A stretch of 64,000 bases of DNA from Agarophyton chilense (Eukaryota > Rhodophyta > Florideophyceae > Gracilariales > Gracilariaceae), in contig JARGXX010000099.1 of assembly GCA_030374765.1 (NCBI GenBank), forward strand, positions 558,001 to 622,000, given 5' to 3'. The position numbers and the translations under genes were made by a program. This document shows, in pieces, positions 1 to 10,955 of this stretch. The notes under the pieces were generated by a model that saw only the letters and a program-made list of their open reading frames with translations, made no database searches and was not told the DNA's origin. Position 1 is the stretch's first letter. Each line of letters begins with the position of its first letter.

Positions 1-521
1 GATGGTAACAGGGCACCGTGAAAACCCGCAGGGGCAAACGGCGGGCCAACTAGCCTATACCCTGTAGGTGAACGATGGTAGGCGTCGACGCGCGGGAAAA
101 CTTGTGTGGTAGTTGAGAAATGATGAACCAAAAGGTATAGTCGTTACCTAAGTTGTGCCTGTCTTTATCAGATAAGGATGGGGGAGGTGCAGTTCCCTAT
201 ATGCAGTGGACTGCACTCTCCAGATCACCCGGGAGGTGCCAGCAAGGCACGGTCTCTGACCTAGTGTCAGAGACCTGGCCAGCACTGGCTACAGTGCCAG
301 GTGGCCACTCCACTACTGTACTAAAATAAATATAAATACAATTACAAGTACTAACAATTACTCAACCAGAAGGTACAAGTCAACACTACACGTGGCTGAC
401 AACACCTAGATGATAGCTCGCCCGGAGCTGCATGGCCGATGATCCCTCGCATCCATCACCTACAAGGTTAGTGTAGTATATTGACAACCTCAAAAGTCAG
501 CCCTTCCGCCACTATACGACA
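1..521 (-). repeat. Element A 3' LTR (partial, runs off the left edge)
   Basis: This stretch matches 22264-22784 along its whole length at roughly 95% identity by eye. It is therefore the second LTR of element A, whose complete LTR is 634 bp, so about 113 bp lie outside the window. The inner end reads CGACA on the plus strand; the complete LTR has matching TGTCG/CGACA termini. The side facing gag-pol (522 onward) is purine-rich on the minus strand, which marks this as the 3' LTR of a minus-strand element. Two dyads are kept in both copies: a 14-bp palindrome at 202-215 and a hairpin with a perfect 10-bp stem at 251-275. Confidence 0.93.
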
Positions 522-537
522 GACCCCCTTCCTACCC
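522..537 (-). other. Element A polypurine tract
   Basis: On the minus strand this reads as a purine-rich run (GGTAGGAAGGGGGTC) directly before the 3' LTR. That is the position and composition expected of the plus-strand-synthesis primer of an LTR retrotransposon. Confidence 0.75.
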
Positions 538-926
538 GTGAGGCACGCCCCGTGTCTTTTTCCATCAAACCATAGAGTTGTAGCGAGCGAAAGTGGCGCG
601 GGCATCGGAGTAGTGTCTGTGCGCGACGCACGATCCCTTGAGGTTCAGAACTCGGCGTCAGTATCGGTTGGGGAGGGCGCGCGACGGGGTCGGCGCACGA
701 ATTGAGCGACAACCATTCAGGTAGGGACTGTCATGACGGCGATGCAGTGTAACTAGCGCGCTCGCGGACAATTTTTCGGTAATGGCCCTGCTTGCTTGCG
801 ATTCTGCTTCCGCATAGCCCCCTGTCTAGCCAAGTTGGTATCTCACCCTTCCCGGTTACTCAAACTTCAGTTTCCTTCTAGGTCCCTGCGCGCGCCGTCC
901 CGCCTGGTCGTTCCCACGGCTCGAAA

Positions 927-1541
927 ACCCTTCAGGTATTGCTGCCCTTAGTTGGCGGCGTCGCGACCGTAACCGTGGTGTCCGGCTTTCCCTGAAGGTT
1001 TCCTGGCTTCTCGACCTTTCAGGTTTCGTCTACCTTGTAAGGACTGACTCGTGGCGCCGGTGGGGCCTGAGCCTGCGTCGATACAACCATTGAGGTGTTG
1101 GCCTGGGTCCGTGGTGGAAGCTTCCGGTGTTGAGACCTTATTGGTGTTGAGCGGCCCCGTCGGTAGTTACGCGACCTTTTTCCGGTTTTGCATTCCAGTC
1201 TACCCTCAAGGCGATGACAGGATCGCGCCGCCTCCGCGCACGCGTTCGAACCCATTCGGTGCCACGTCGGTGCACCTCGCGCCGCATCGTGGATTCGTCA
1301 CCGATACCTCGAAGGGGTGGGTCGTCTCCACAAGCAGCACCAGCTCTCGAGAGACGTGAGATGTCGGTTACCGTTGAGGTTGAAGAAGTCGGCGATTCCA
1401 AGGGGATTGATACCCCTGCAGTTATGCCTTTAAGGTCGGATTGGTCCCGTTTCACGTTACCTCAAAGGTCTGGAACCACTTGCGACCGTACGCTGGCAAC
1501 TGTTGCACCTGAAAGGTCGATGTCGGTACTACCAGAAAGTT
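927..1541. repeat. Cluster of ACC-N5-GGT dyads in element A
   Basis: The 1.16 kb between the 3' LTR of A and its antisense gene (522-1678) has no convincing coding region. It carries a recurrent 11-bp imperfect palindrome, ACC-N5-GGT, with A/T-rich, often symmetric centres. Exact copies start at 927, 1014, 1086, 1135, 1370, 1459 and 1507; near copies start at 1202, 1306, 1426 and 1531. Chance alone would give far fewer than one. The same motif recurs in A's LTRs (59, 458) and coding regions. Its function is unknown. Confidence 0.6.
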
Positions 1542-1678
1542 TGGATACGTTGGCTGTCTCCTCAGAACGGACCGAGGAGGCTCTACTTCAGAAGGATGAA
1601 TACCCTCTGGTGTTCACCGCGGCGGTGGAGGTCGAGTCATCACCTCGTTCGTAGGTTCGAGCTACGGCCTTCCCAACC

Positions 1679-2131
1679 ATGTCAGGTAGCGGCCCATCAA
1701 GTGGCCGTGGACGCGGTGGTATTACCAAGAGGGTGACTCGCTCGACTTCTCGAACGCCTACGAACATTGGTTTTCGCAGCGTGCCTGTCCCTGCGACACA
1801 GTTCTCCCCTGGGACTCCGGCTGACCCGTACCAACGCAGTGGTGGACTTCCTCCGATAACACAAACCAATTGGGCTCACAATCTCTCGTTCGGTGCGGCG
1901 AACCGGACGACGAGTCAGTATGGACCTTTTGATATTACCTTCGACCAGGTGAAGAACAATGACCTGTTGAAGCACGATTGGCCTGTGGCGGTGGGGAATT
2001 CGTCATTGCCGGCAGCTCTTACCAGACCACAATTGAATACCTACTTGGGTTTGTCCCGTTGGGACTGCGAGCGCCTTCGCTCCGTTCCATTGCTTTTGAA
2101 GAAACGGGACCAAGAGTCTCAACCTCGTCAG
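1679..2131 (+). pseudogene. Element A antisense gene, 5' part (split by element B)
   Basis: An ATG-started frame of 151 codons on the strand opposite A's gag-pol. It begins with a Gly/Ser/Arg-rich stretch and a region rich in Pro and Thr. The frame runs exactly to the GTCAG target duplication of element B and resumes in the same phase at 13797 on B's far side. The two pieces therefore formed one gene of about 667 codons. It belongs to the antisense protein family seen in all five elements here. I do not recognise the family among known retroelement proteins and see no signal peptide. Nonsense codons after the junction make it a pseudogene now. Confidence 0.75.
2127..2131 (+). repeat. Target-site duplication of element B (left, GTCAG)
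   Basis: GTCAG directly precedes the 5' LTR of B, and the identical five bases follow its 3' LTR at 13792-13796. Five-base duplications are usual for Ty3/Gypsy integrases. Confidence 0.97.
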
Positions 2132-3029
2132 TGTAGAGCAACGCCCAGTTAGGGGAAACTTGAAGATGCAACTCATAGAATGAGGATTGAACCCTCCGAG
2201 CGTTATGACAACGATCCCCTCTAAGGTGTGCTGAGGTGGCACTGGTTTCTGAAGTGAAAATTCGGATGGCCCATGGTTGGATTGGCCCCGTGATACACGT
2301 GGCTTAATTTTGGCACCGAATTTCGGATATTTGTTAGAACGTTGGATTTTTGGGCCCTGGCAGTGGGATCTCCACGTGTATGACCCTGAGCAGGTGTGCA
2401 CTACTGTAGAGTTTAGTTAGTGGGCCCTACTTAGGGAGACGAGATCTGACAGTCCGAGCTCAGAGTAAATGGTAACCAAGGTTCGTCTTCGATACCTTTA
2501 GAGGTTCTTCGTCGCCATCGTTTCGGCCTTACAACCCGGAACGGGCTCTGGTTAGCAACGCATGCGTAGGGACACGACTCCACTTGGAGAGTGCCCACGT
2601 TTGGGTTCCGTGCAACCACCCCCTTGGGACCGCTCAGACGACCTGCGTGCACGATACCCCGTGGGGGTTCTGCTTACTTGTTGCGTGTTTTTTGTGTTTC
2701 CTTTCGAGGACAGGTTTTCGCCCCTGTATTGGGTTTCTTTTGTTGTTTCGCCCCTTTTCTGGTTCTCGGTTCCGGTGCCTGTTAGTGCCCGACCCTCGCC
2801 CCTTTTTTCCTCTTCGCCGGATTTTCCCCCATTCTTTGGGATACCCATACCCATTCCCGATCCAACGGTTTCTACCCCTTACCTCCGTCGGTACTGCCGG
2901 AATCCCCCGTGGGAGTTACACCCCACACTACGGGTGGAACGGAGGGCTCTGTCTCTGAGTCTGCCTCCCCCAGGGAGCAAGGCTTCGAACACCTTGAGAG
3001 CACTTCCCGTCGCCGGGTTTTGCTCCACA
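2132..3029 (+). repeat. Element B 5' LTR
   Basis: It starts TGTAGAGC and ends GCTCCACA, giving near-symmetric termini, and is repeated at 12894-13791 with the same length. The open frames inside it occur in both copies and show no protein homology, so I do not call them genes. Confidence 0.97.
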
Positions 3030-3031
3030 AG

Positions 3032-3052
3032 TGGTCTCCCGACTTAGAATCC
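3032..3052 (+). other. Element B primer-binding site
   Basis: TGGTCTCCCGACTTAG begins two bases after the LTR end and continues for a few more bases shared with element D. It starts with the complement of a tRNA CCA end. The same site recurs in all five elements, so one host tRNA primes them all; I cannot name that tRNA from the sequence. Confidence 0.9.
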
Positions 3053-3256
3053 GTTCTCGGACTTTTGGGTTGGTCATCCACGTGTTGGAATATCTCTTGG
3101 AAGAGGAAGCACCGTCGTGAAGATTTGTTGTAGTGGTCCCCTTTGGAAAGGGTGGAATTGGTTTTTATTTTTGTTTTGTGTTACGTCATCCGTTCTCCGG
3201 GAATCTCGTGATCGAATTTCATCGTTACCCCGAATCGTCGGTGTCGTGTCTGCAGC

Positions 3257-5286
3257 ATGTTGGCGCCTACCCGTGGTTCCAGGACTGGATCGAACCGTCA
3301 AGCGGATTCAGTGCCCCTGGCCCCGCCTAGGCCGAGGAGCTCCATTCCCGAAGGTCGGAACGATTCCGGTATCGATCCGGACACTCGGAGAGCACCCTCA
3401 GTGGTTTCCGGTCCTCGAGAGGTCGTGGCTGTGGGCCCAGCTCCAGTGGTGGAGACCCCCTCAGCAGCACCCCGAAGTCGGGCCGACCCTGAATTACAGC
3501 GCCTGGAGACTCGAATCGATTCGCCAACGCGGCTCACGTCGAGCTCCTTCAGGAGGTTACTACCCTCCGCTGCAAGGTGGAGGACGCCCAGGAGCGGGGA
3601 GTCGCCGATGACCTTCGTACCCTGAGGAGGGATGTGAACTCCCTTTTGGAAAGCTTTGGTACCCCTCGGGTCTTTGTCCAGGAGTACCGGAGCCTCGTGG
3701 AGGAACACCGCGTGCAAGCGGAACGCTTCCGAGCTCGGCTGGAAACCCTCGAGGCCACTATCCGTATGGACGGAGACACAGAAGCCTCGAAGGATAAACC
3801 CGACGTTTCGGAAGACGAAGAACACCGCTCCGCTAAACGGGACCGCCGCAAGTCCAAGAAGAGGGTTCACCTCCAAGAGGATTTATCGGATTCCGATCCC
3901 AATCGCTCGTCATCGAGTTCGTCCTCCGAATCTTCGGATAGTGAAGATGGACGCCGGTCATCCCGGGCGACTCGGTCGAAGGCTACTTACACCTCTCAAG
4001 GGGCAATCCGTACCCGGAAGAAGGGTAGGAAACACCTTGGATTAAGGGAGCTGAAGCCGACGAATCCTCTCTATTGGAAGCTGCTATCGTACCGCTATTA
4101 CTGGTTGGATAACCCTTCGGGAGATCGAACATCCCGCGGAACGAGTAAGGTCAAGGACTACATCAAAAGGCTGAGCATCACCATACAGAAGAGGGAGTTC
4201 ACAGGAACAGACCCAATTCTGGTGCTCGATTTCGTTGCAAGGTTCGTCCAGGAGGCTGACATCCTCGGTATGAGTGAAGCGCAAGCGTATCTTGCATTAC
4301 CCTATTTCTTAAAGGGGATGGCTGAAGACCAGTTCAGCTCCGTCCGTGGATCATCCCGAGCCTCGGAAGGGGGAGTCACGTGCTGGCCCGAAGCGGTGCA
4401 GTACCTCTTGAGGTCATACGCTACTGGAAATGCGATTCAGGAAGCAATCCTTGCATTAAGGGATACGCGGCAGAAGCCGATGGAAACCGAAACGGTGTAT
4501 TCAACTCGCTTGAATAAAGCGTTTCACCGATGCGGGAATGTATTCCCCGCCTACGAGAGATGCTCCATGTTTGTGGATGGTTTGGACCCCTCGATAAGGG
4601 CATTGGTTGCCCGACATCGGGAAGAGAAGCGCAAGCTGGCCTACTTGGAACTGGTTCAGTACGCCCAGGCTGAGGGGGATACTCTCCGTGCCCGGCAGAA
4701 CCGAAAGAGTCGGCCGACACGTGCACTCCTCGCCGATGGAGGTAACTCGTCTTTGTCACTCGCAGGGGGCCCTGCCCCTGTGGGGGTCAATGATAACATT
4801 CACTTCATGGGAAGTAACCCCGAATCTATGGGTACGTCTGAGTTGCCGTCGACATCCGCTCCGACTACGGATGAAGACCCTTCGCTCTATACCCAAGGAC
4901 GGAGGGTGCCAGCCGCATCGCTACCTTTTGCGAATACCGCTGCTCGGTTCTCTCGCCCGGGATGGAGAGATATAGCACCACGTCGCGTGGATTCACGTCC
5001 ACAACCGAACCCGGCAGAGCTGATTTGCTATTTGTGTTACCTCCGTGGTCACAAAGCACCAGACTGCACATTTCCCCTTCGGGAGGGTTCACGAATTATC
5101 GCTCAGTACGAGGCTCTGACCCCTGAGGAGAAAGCTCGAGTCCCGAGTAGGTCCTATGAGGAACAAAAGATACTCCGAGCTCACCTTGCAGACAGGGATA
5201 CAGAACTTGTACCCGCGAACGGGGAACAACCGGTCCCCTTCGAGGCAGCTGCACCGAATTCGGTGGGGTCCGCTTCGAAAAACTAA
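3257..5286 (+). pseudogene. gag: Element B gag (one frameshift)
   Basis: This encodes the capsid-like structural protein. The N-terminal part opens in one frame at 3257. The main part continues in another frame, open from about 3525 to the TAA at 5284-5286, so one indel near 3520 separates them. The main part shows a helical segment likely to form a coiled coil, an acidic Ser/Asp/Lys-rich stretch (about 3840-3980), the conserved capsid-type region ending near 4700, and a CCHC zinc knuckle (Cys-X2-Cys-X4-His-X4-Cys) near 5036-5077. Elements C and E carry clear homologues. Pol lies in the -1 frame relative to the gag stop, and the pol frame is open upstream of that stop. Confidence 0.9.
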
Positions 5287-5288
5287 AC

Positions 5289-8200
5289 TTGGGAGTCTTT
5301 CCTGCGGGAGGGGCGTTTTCTAAGCCGGAGTTGAAGACGCCCGAGGCGCCCCAGCTTCGCTCCCCAGCTGTGACTATCCTTTCAAGGAGAACGGCTGACA
5401 CCGACGTTAACTCGAGATACTTTAGTGTCCTCCGTCGCCCGTGGATACGGTCCCGTAATCTCCGTATTCCGGATCGAGTTATGGTAATGGCCAAGCGGAA
5501 TTATAAAGTATTCGCCGACTTCGGCCTGTCCAACCAGTTTATGGTTCGTCAAATATCTGTCCTGGATACAGGAGCCGCTCCTAACTTAATTCATGTTGAA
5601 TTGTTACCCCCGCTGCTCCGGGCTCAAGTTCGTACCGGTCCACGTTTGGATATCGCCGATGCGAACAACAACCCGCTACGGACACTGGGTATCATTTCCC
5701 TCATGGTGAGGTTAGGCTCCTATCTCGTTTAGCTAGAGTTTATTGTATGCAAGTCACTTGCAGCACCAGTCATACTGGGTTGTGACTTTTGCGACCGCTT
5801 CGTGGAAGCCATCCGTCCTCGGAATAGAACTATGGAACTCGAAGACGGGTCTACGATCCCAATCGTTCGTAAACCCTTACAGGGAGCAGCGCGAACACGC
5901 GTTCCTCTCCCTGTCGCGCAGGAATCTGTGAAGAAGGACCCGGTGTCTACACGGGTAAAGGTTGCGAAGTCAGTGGCTATCCCGCCAGAAACCCAGATTT
6001 GGGTCACAGTTGTTACCAAGAAAATTGGTGTGCATGTGGTACAACCGAACCCGTCTCTGTATACGCGGCGTCAACTCGCCCTTGCGAATGGGGTTGTCTC
6101 CGTGGAACCGGATAAACCTTTCAAGTTTTTGGTAGCCAACTTTGGAAAGACAACGCAGCATTTGGTCAAACACCAGATCCTGGGTTCTGTTCTTCCACAC
6201 CCGCATGCGGTCGTACCTACAAAGATCTCTATCGCAGAGGTCCTTGGTGTGGCGGACCCTAAGGAGGGGGAGAACACTGCCGAAATCGCGGAAGACGGTG
6301 AGCATACGACTGCAGCTCCACACGCTGAACACTTTAAACCTCAGGAGGTTACGGCCCCTATCACAGGAGCAGACCAGACGGATCCTGTTCAGGAATTGGA
6401 GAAATGGGATCTCAACCATGTACCCGCATCTCATCGGGAGAAGCTGAGGCACATGCTTCGTGAATTTACCCCCATGTGGGATGGTTCCCTTGGAACTATT
6501 GGGATTACAGAACACCGCATCGACTTGTTACCGAACACTCGGCCTATTGCCCAACACCCTTACAGGGCTGGACCGAAAGCTCGGGAAGAGGAGAAATCTC
6601 AGGTGGAGAAGATGTTTAAAGCGGGCGTAATTGAACCTGCCCAGTCCGCTTGGGCCTCACCAGTGGTGTTAGTTCCGAAACCGGATGGATCGTGGCGTTT
6701 CTGCATCGACTACAGACGCCTGAACGAGGTAACCATTAAGGATGTGTACCCGATCCCTCGGATGGACGAATACATCGACTCCCTTGGGAGCGCTACTGTT
6801 TTCTCTACCCTCGACGCCAATTCGGGCCACTGGCAAGTCCCTATTAGGGAGGAAGATCGAGACAAAACGGCTTTCGTGTGTCATCAAGGACTTTTCCGAT
6901 TCCGGAGGATGCCTTTTGGGTTGACAAATGCCCCCGCAACGTTTCAACCGGCGATAGACATTCTGTTGGCTCTCTCTAGTGTATTTAGACGACATTATTG
7001 TCTTCTCCAACAACCTGGATGACCACCTCGAACACGTCAGGGACGTAATGAAGATACTCCGCGACGCGGAAATCACCTTGAAACTCAAGAAGTGCGAGTT
7101 TTTCACCGATTCGGTTAAGTATCTGGGTCATATCATCCGTCCCGGACAGCTTTCAATCGATGAAGTACGAGTGAAATACTTGAAGGAAGCAAAACACCCG
7201 AAAACTCAAACGGAGTTGCGATCCTTCTTAGGTCTGTGTAACGTGTATCGCCGATTCGTCCCGAACTTTGCGGATATTGCCACCCCCCTCAACAGGCTCC
7301 TGACGAAGGGACAACCAGTTGAACTGGAACCTTTTGGCGACGCGGAAGCGTCTGCCTTCACGGCACTGGTGAATGCCGTAACATCACCGCCAATCTTGGC
7401 TCTACCCAATCCTGGGCTCCCTTACGAAGTGGACACCGATGCTAGTGCAAACCAAGTAGGGTGTGCACTGTTCCAATCCTCTGAGGATGGTGAACGTCAC
7501 CCTATTGGGTACTGGTCACGTTCCCTGAATGTCCATGAAAGGAACTACTCGGTCTCCGAGAAAGAATGTTTAGCCGTTGTGTGGGCCTTAGCTACACTTC
7601 GCCCCTATCTGATGGGTACTCGTTTCAAAGTCCATACGGACCACGCATGCTTGCGTTGGCTCCTGGAGATCTCCGAACCCTCGGGCCGCCTTATGCGCTG
7701 GCGTCTCCGACTGTCGGAATTCGACTTTGAGATCCTGTACAAGAAAGGGAAGCTGAACACTCAGGCTGATGCACTATCCCGCTTGGGAACCACAGCGGAA
7801 ACGGAACCCTACGAGGACGATGACATCCCATGTTTTATGGTATCGGACCTCGAGGGAGGAGCTCAGCCGCTGACGGATGATGTTTGTGACGATATACACG
7901 TCAACGAGAGTCTGGATTCGCCGACCGGCTCTTTTATACCTATCTCTCCAGAGGAGATGATACGCAAGCAACAGCTCGACCCATTCTGTACACGGATTCG
8001 GGCTCGCCTCAACGGAGGATTTTAGTTACCTTTCGAGGACGACGATCAGGGTTACCTAATCAGGACCGTTGGACCTCGCCCGAGGATAGTGGTGCCGCAC
8101 ACCCTACAACAGAGAGTATTACACCTCACTCATTATGTGAAGGTTGGCGCCCACCCCGGGGGAAGAAAACTGTACCTCACGTTGAGAAGGGACTTTTACT

Positions 8201-9804
8201 GGCCGGCAATGGCATTCGATTGTTACGCCGTCAGACGGGCCTGCGCCAATTGCGCCAAGAATGACGTCAAACTTCGGAAGCACTCAAAGAAGTTGACGCT
8301 GTTCCCGGCACGGGCTCCACTCGAATTCGTGGCCATAGACATCCTAGGGGAGTTTATCAGGACGCCCCGAGGTCATCGGTATCTGCTTGCCATTTCTGAC
8401 AGATTCTCTAAGCTAACGAGAACTGTGCCGCTGAAGCGGATCACCGCTGCTACCGTCGCGCAAGCGTTCGTGACCCATTGGGTGTTCGTATATGGACCGC
8501 CGGTGCAGTTGTTATCCGACAACGGAGGGCAATTCGCATCAAAGTTCTTTCAGGATGTATGTCGAATCCTTGATGTAAGGACTTTATTTGTTACTACGTA
8601 TCACCCTCAGGGGAATGGCCAGGTGGAGAGGTTTAACCACACGATACTCAACGCTTTGAGATCGTATGTTGCGGATCACCCCAAAAATTGGGACTTGTAC
8701 ACAGACGCTATCACGTATGCATACAACACCCAGGTACATCGGGTTACATCGTTATCCCCATTCGAACTGGTACTGTCGAGGACACCGCCGCCGGTCGCCA
8801 TCGAGGCTCAACCGACGCTGTCGACGTACCCGTCACCGGGATTGTACCGAAAAGCCTGGAAGGAGTGGCTTACGAAGATGGTGCCGATAGCCCGGAAAGC
8901 AATGGACAAAGCTCAACGCGCCTACAAGAAGGACTTTGACAATCGGGTTCGCAAACCTCTACCTCAGGTGGAGCCCGTCGACTTCGTGTTCCTTCGAAAG
9001 GAATACTACAATCCTGAAAAGGAACGTAGGCACAAGCTTTCGCCAATTGTGGACGGACCCTGTCGGGTGGTTTCTGTAGACCCGGACACGGTGGTATTGG
9101 ATATCGCTAACCGCCACGAACGGATCTCCAGGGACCGCATCACACGAGCGCCCAACCCAAATGTGGAAGTGGTTTCGGCACCAACGCCCTCCACAGGGGA
9201 TGATTCAACGGAAGTTAACCCGTCAGGCGGAGATTCGAACACCCGCCCCGTTATACTTACGCACCCGGAACGTGGTTTAACCGACCTACCGGAAACTTCG
9301 GATACTCCCGAACCTGGGCCCGCTCCCTCAAGGGCCCAGTCAACGAACTCTTACAGAGTTACTCCCCCACCGGAGGTAATCAAGCCTTCTGGCTCTCCGC
9401 CTAAGGAGGGGGAGGAGGACTTAGTTCCTTCGCAGGACGATGTTTCGGCGTCAGCCAGTCGCCCTAACAGGGAATCTAGTTCTCACAGTGAGACGGCGAG
9501 CCCGACCGAGCCGGAGACAGAGAAGTCACAACCCCAGCGTATGGGTAGCGACATCACCGCCGACCCAGCCGAGCACGACGTCAGAAAAGATGACGTAAAC
9601 CCGCCTAGGGAGAGTCGTGTGGAGAACTCCGCACCCGGAACGCCTACAGAGCCGACGATCACCCGCCGCCGCGGACGAGACACTGAGGTGTCGCACACTC
9701 AAACCCCGCTTTCTCGGGAACGAGCTGTGTCAGCGGACCCGCACGGGGAAGATCTCGACGACGAGGTTGACCAAATTTGGCTCTCCGTTATGGAATGGGA
9801 ATAG
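5289..9804 (+). pseudogene. pol: Element B pol: protease, RT, RNase H, integrase (broken)
   Basis: Domains in order are: aspartic protease with a DTG motif near 5573; RT with PIPRMDEY near 6750 and an intact YLDD near 6985; RNase H near 7430-7760; integrase with an HHCC finger (about 8127-8265), catalytic Asp, Asp and Glu (AIDILGE, SDNGGQF, GQVERFN) and a GPY/F-like module near 9055. A Pro/Ser/Glu-rich tail reaches 9804. Three lesions are visible: TAG at 5730-5732, loss of a few codons with a frame change just before YLDD (about 6965-6980), and TAG at 8023-8025. The equivalents in element C read through all three sites. The protein cannot be made whole from this copy. Confidence 0.93.
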
Positions 9805-9916
9805 GAACTCCTATGGAGACACTGGAACCCTCAGGAATGGGAAAGAAATGAGTGAGACCCGTCGGGGACAGCTCAGGAGAGTGCTAGCGCGTGTCGAAAG
9901 CGCCACATCACATCCA

Positions 9917-9939
9917 CTTGCGGAGTGGCAACCGGCGCC
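9917..9939 (+). repeat. 23-bp repeat shared with the antisense gene of element B (copy 1)
   Basis: These 23 bases are identical to 11105-11127, and weaker similarity extends about ten bases either side. Copy 2 lies in the 3' coding part of the antisense gene; copy 1 lies in the non-coding interval between integrase and chromodomain. A local duplication or copy-choice event is the simplest explanation. Confidence 0.7.
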
Positions 9940-10302
9940 CGCGAATTTATGTGGCACACGTCGAATGGCACCGAGCCAATCAAAAGGCTCTGACGACCAA
10001 CCGTCGCGCAAACCGCCTCCGTCGCCTGGCGCGTTGCACAAGAGCAACCTTCGTCCCCGTAGCTCGGGTTGACGTTGAAGTCTTACCCCCCTGAGATTGG
10101 AGACGCTACCGCGTCGCGGTTTCTCATCCGTCACGGAATCTAAGACCACCGTTGTTATCGGGAAGATCTCAGCTTTAAGAAGAACCCAAACTGGGCCGTT
10201 TTGACTCCGTAGACGGAAGTTACAACGTAGCCCACAGGCCACTCGGCGCCGTTTGGACGAAGTGCTGAGACCCGCTCGCAACACTGAAAAGAACCCACCG
10301 GG

Positions 10303-10593
10303 GTGTGTCTAGACCCTACGTTGACACCCTCAAGGGAACTAGAGCGTTCCAAGATGGAAGAGAAGCCCGAACAGGGAAAAGTGTACCCGCAGGAATTCGT
10401 TATCGATCGCATCGTGCGTCACATCTACACCCCCGAGGGAGAAGTCCGCTACCAAGTCCGATGGTACGGATTCTCGCCTGATGAGGATACAGTGGAACCC
10501 ATTGACCACCTTCCGAGGTCTAAGGTTTTATCCTATCACCGACGCGCTCGGGTAACCTTGCCTCCAAATCTGGATCGTGCCCAAGTCGGGTAA
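10303..10593 (+). pseudogene. Element B chromodomain (detached 3' end of pol)
   Basis: The frame encodes a chromodomain of about 55 residues: EFVIDRIVRH, then a YQVRWYGF core, then EDTVEP and a closing helix with YHRRAR. Chromodomains at the end of pol bind methylated histone tails and steer integration. In element C the chromodomain is continuous with integrase; here it is in the integrase frame but cut off by stops between 9804 and 10303. The usual Trp of the TWEP motif is Val. It is probably a detached part of pol, not a separate gene. Confidence 0.85.
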
Positions 10594-10767
10594 ACCACCA
10601 CGGGAACTGGTGTGGATGCGACCTCGAAGTGAGGAAGATGTTGGACCTCTGAAGAGCAATTGAGGAGAGTATCCCGAAGAACACGTATTGAGAGGGAATG
10701 CCAACTGGCCCTCGGCCTAGCGCCGTTAACCGGGGAACACAACACCGGTTATCGGGACAGTTTATAA

Positions 10768-10890
10768 TGAAAAAGGAAAAGAAGACCCACGAAGTGGAGA
10801 AGAAGATTAAGAAGAAGATTGGACCCTAGGAAGGGAAGAAGTCGAAGACGAAGATGAAGAAGATCCAAGGAAGGAAGAAGAAAAGAAGTT
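10768..10890 (+). other. GA-rich tract between pol and antisense gene of element B
   Basis: A strongly purine-rich run built of GAAGA-type repeats fills the gap between the convergent chromodomain and antisense frames. Elements C, E and A have a tract of like composition at the same place. It could be an internal polypurine primer or part of a shared 3'-end region. Function is inferred from position only. Confidence 0.55.
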
Positions 10891-10955
10891 ATGCAAATAT
10901 CAGAAGTTTACTATTGTCGCCAAGCTATGGACTCTACAATTGCCCGAAGGCGGAA

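Noticed and set aside
2562..3047. Open frames of 100 to 161 codons in the B LTRs, repeated at 13314-13842
   Set aside because: They occur in both LTRs only because the LTR is duplicated, run on both strands at once, and show no protein motif.
3298..3876. 192-codon minus-strand frame opposite the B gag
   Set aside because: A shadow of the gag coding strand with no independent motif; gag homology in C and E explains the open frame.
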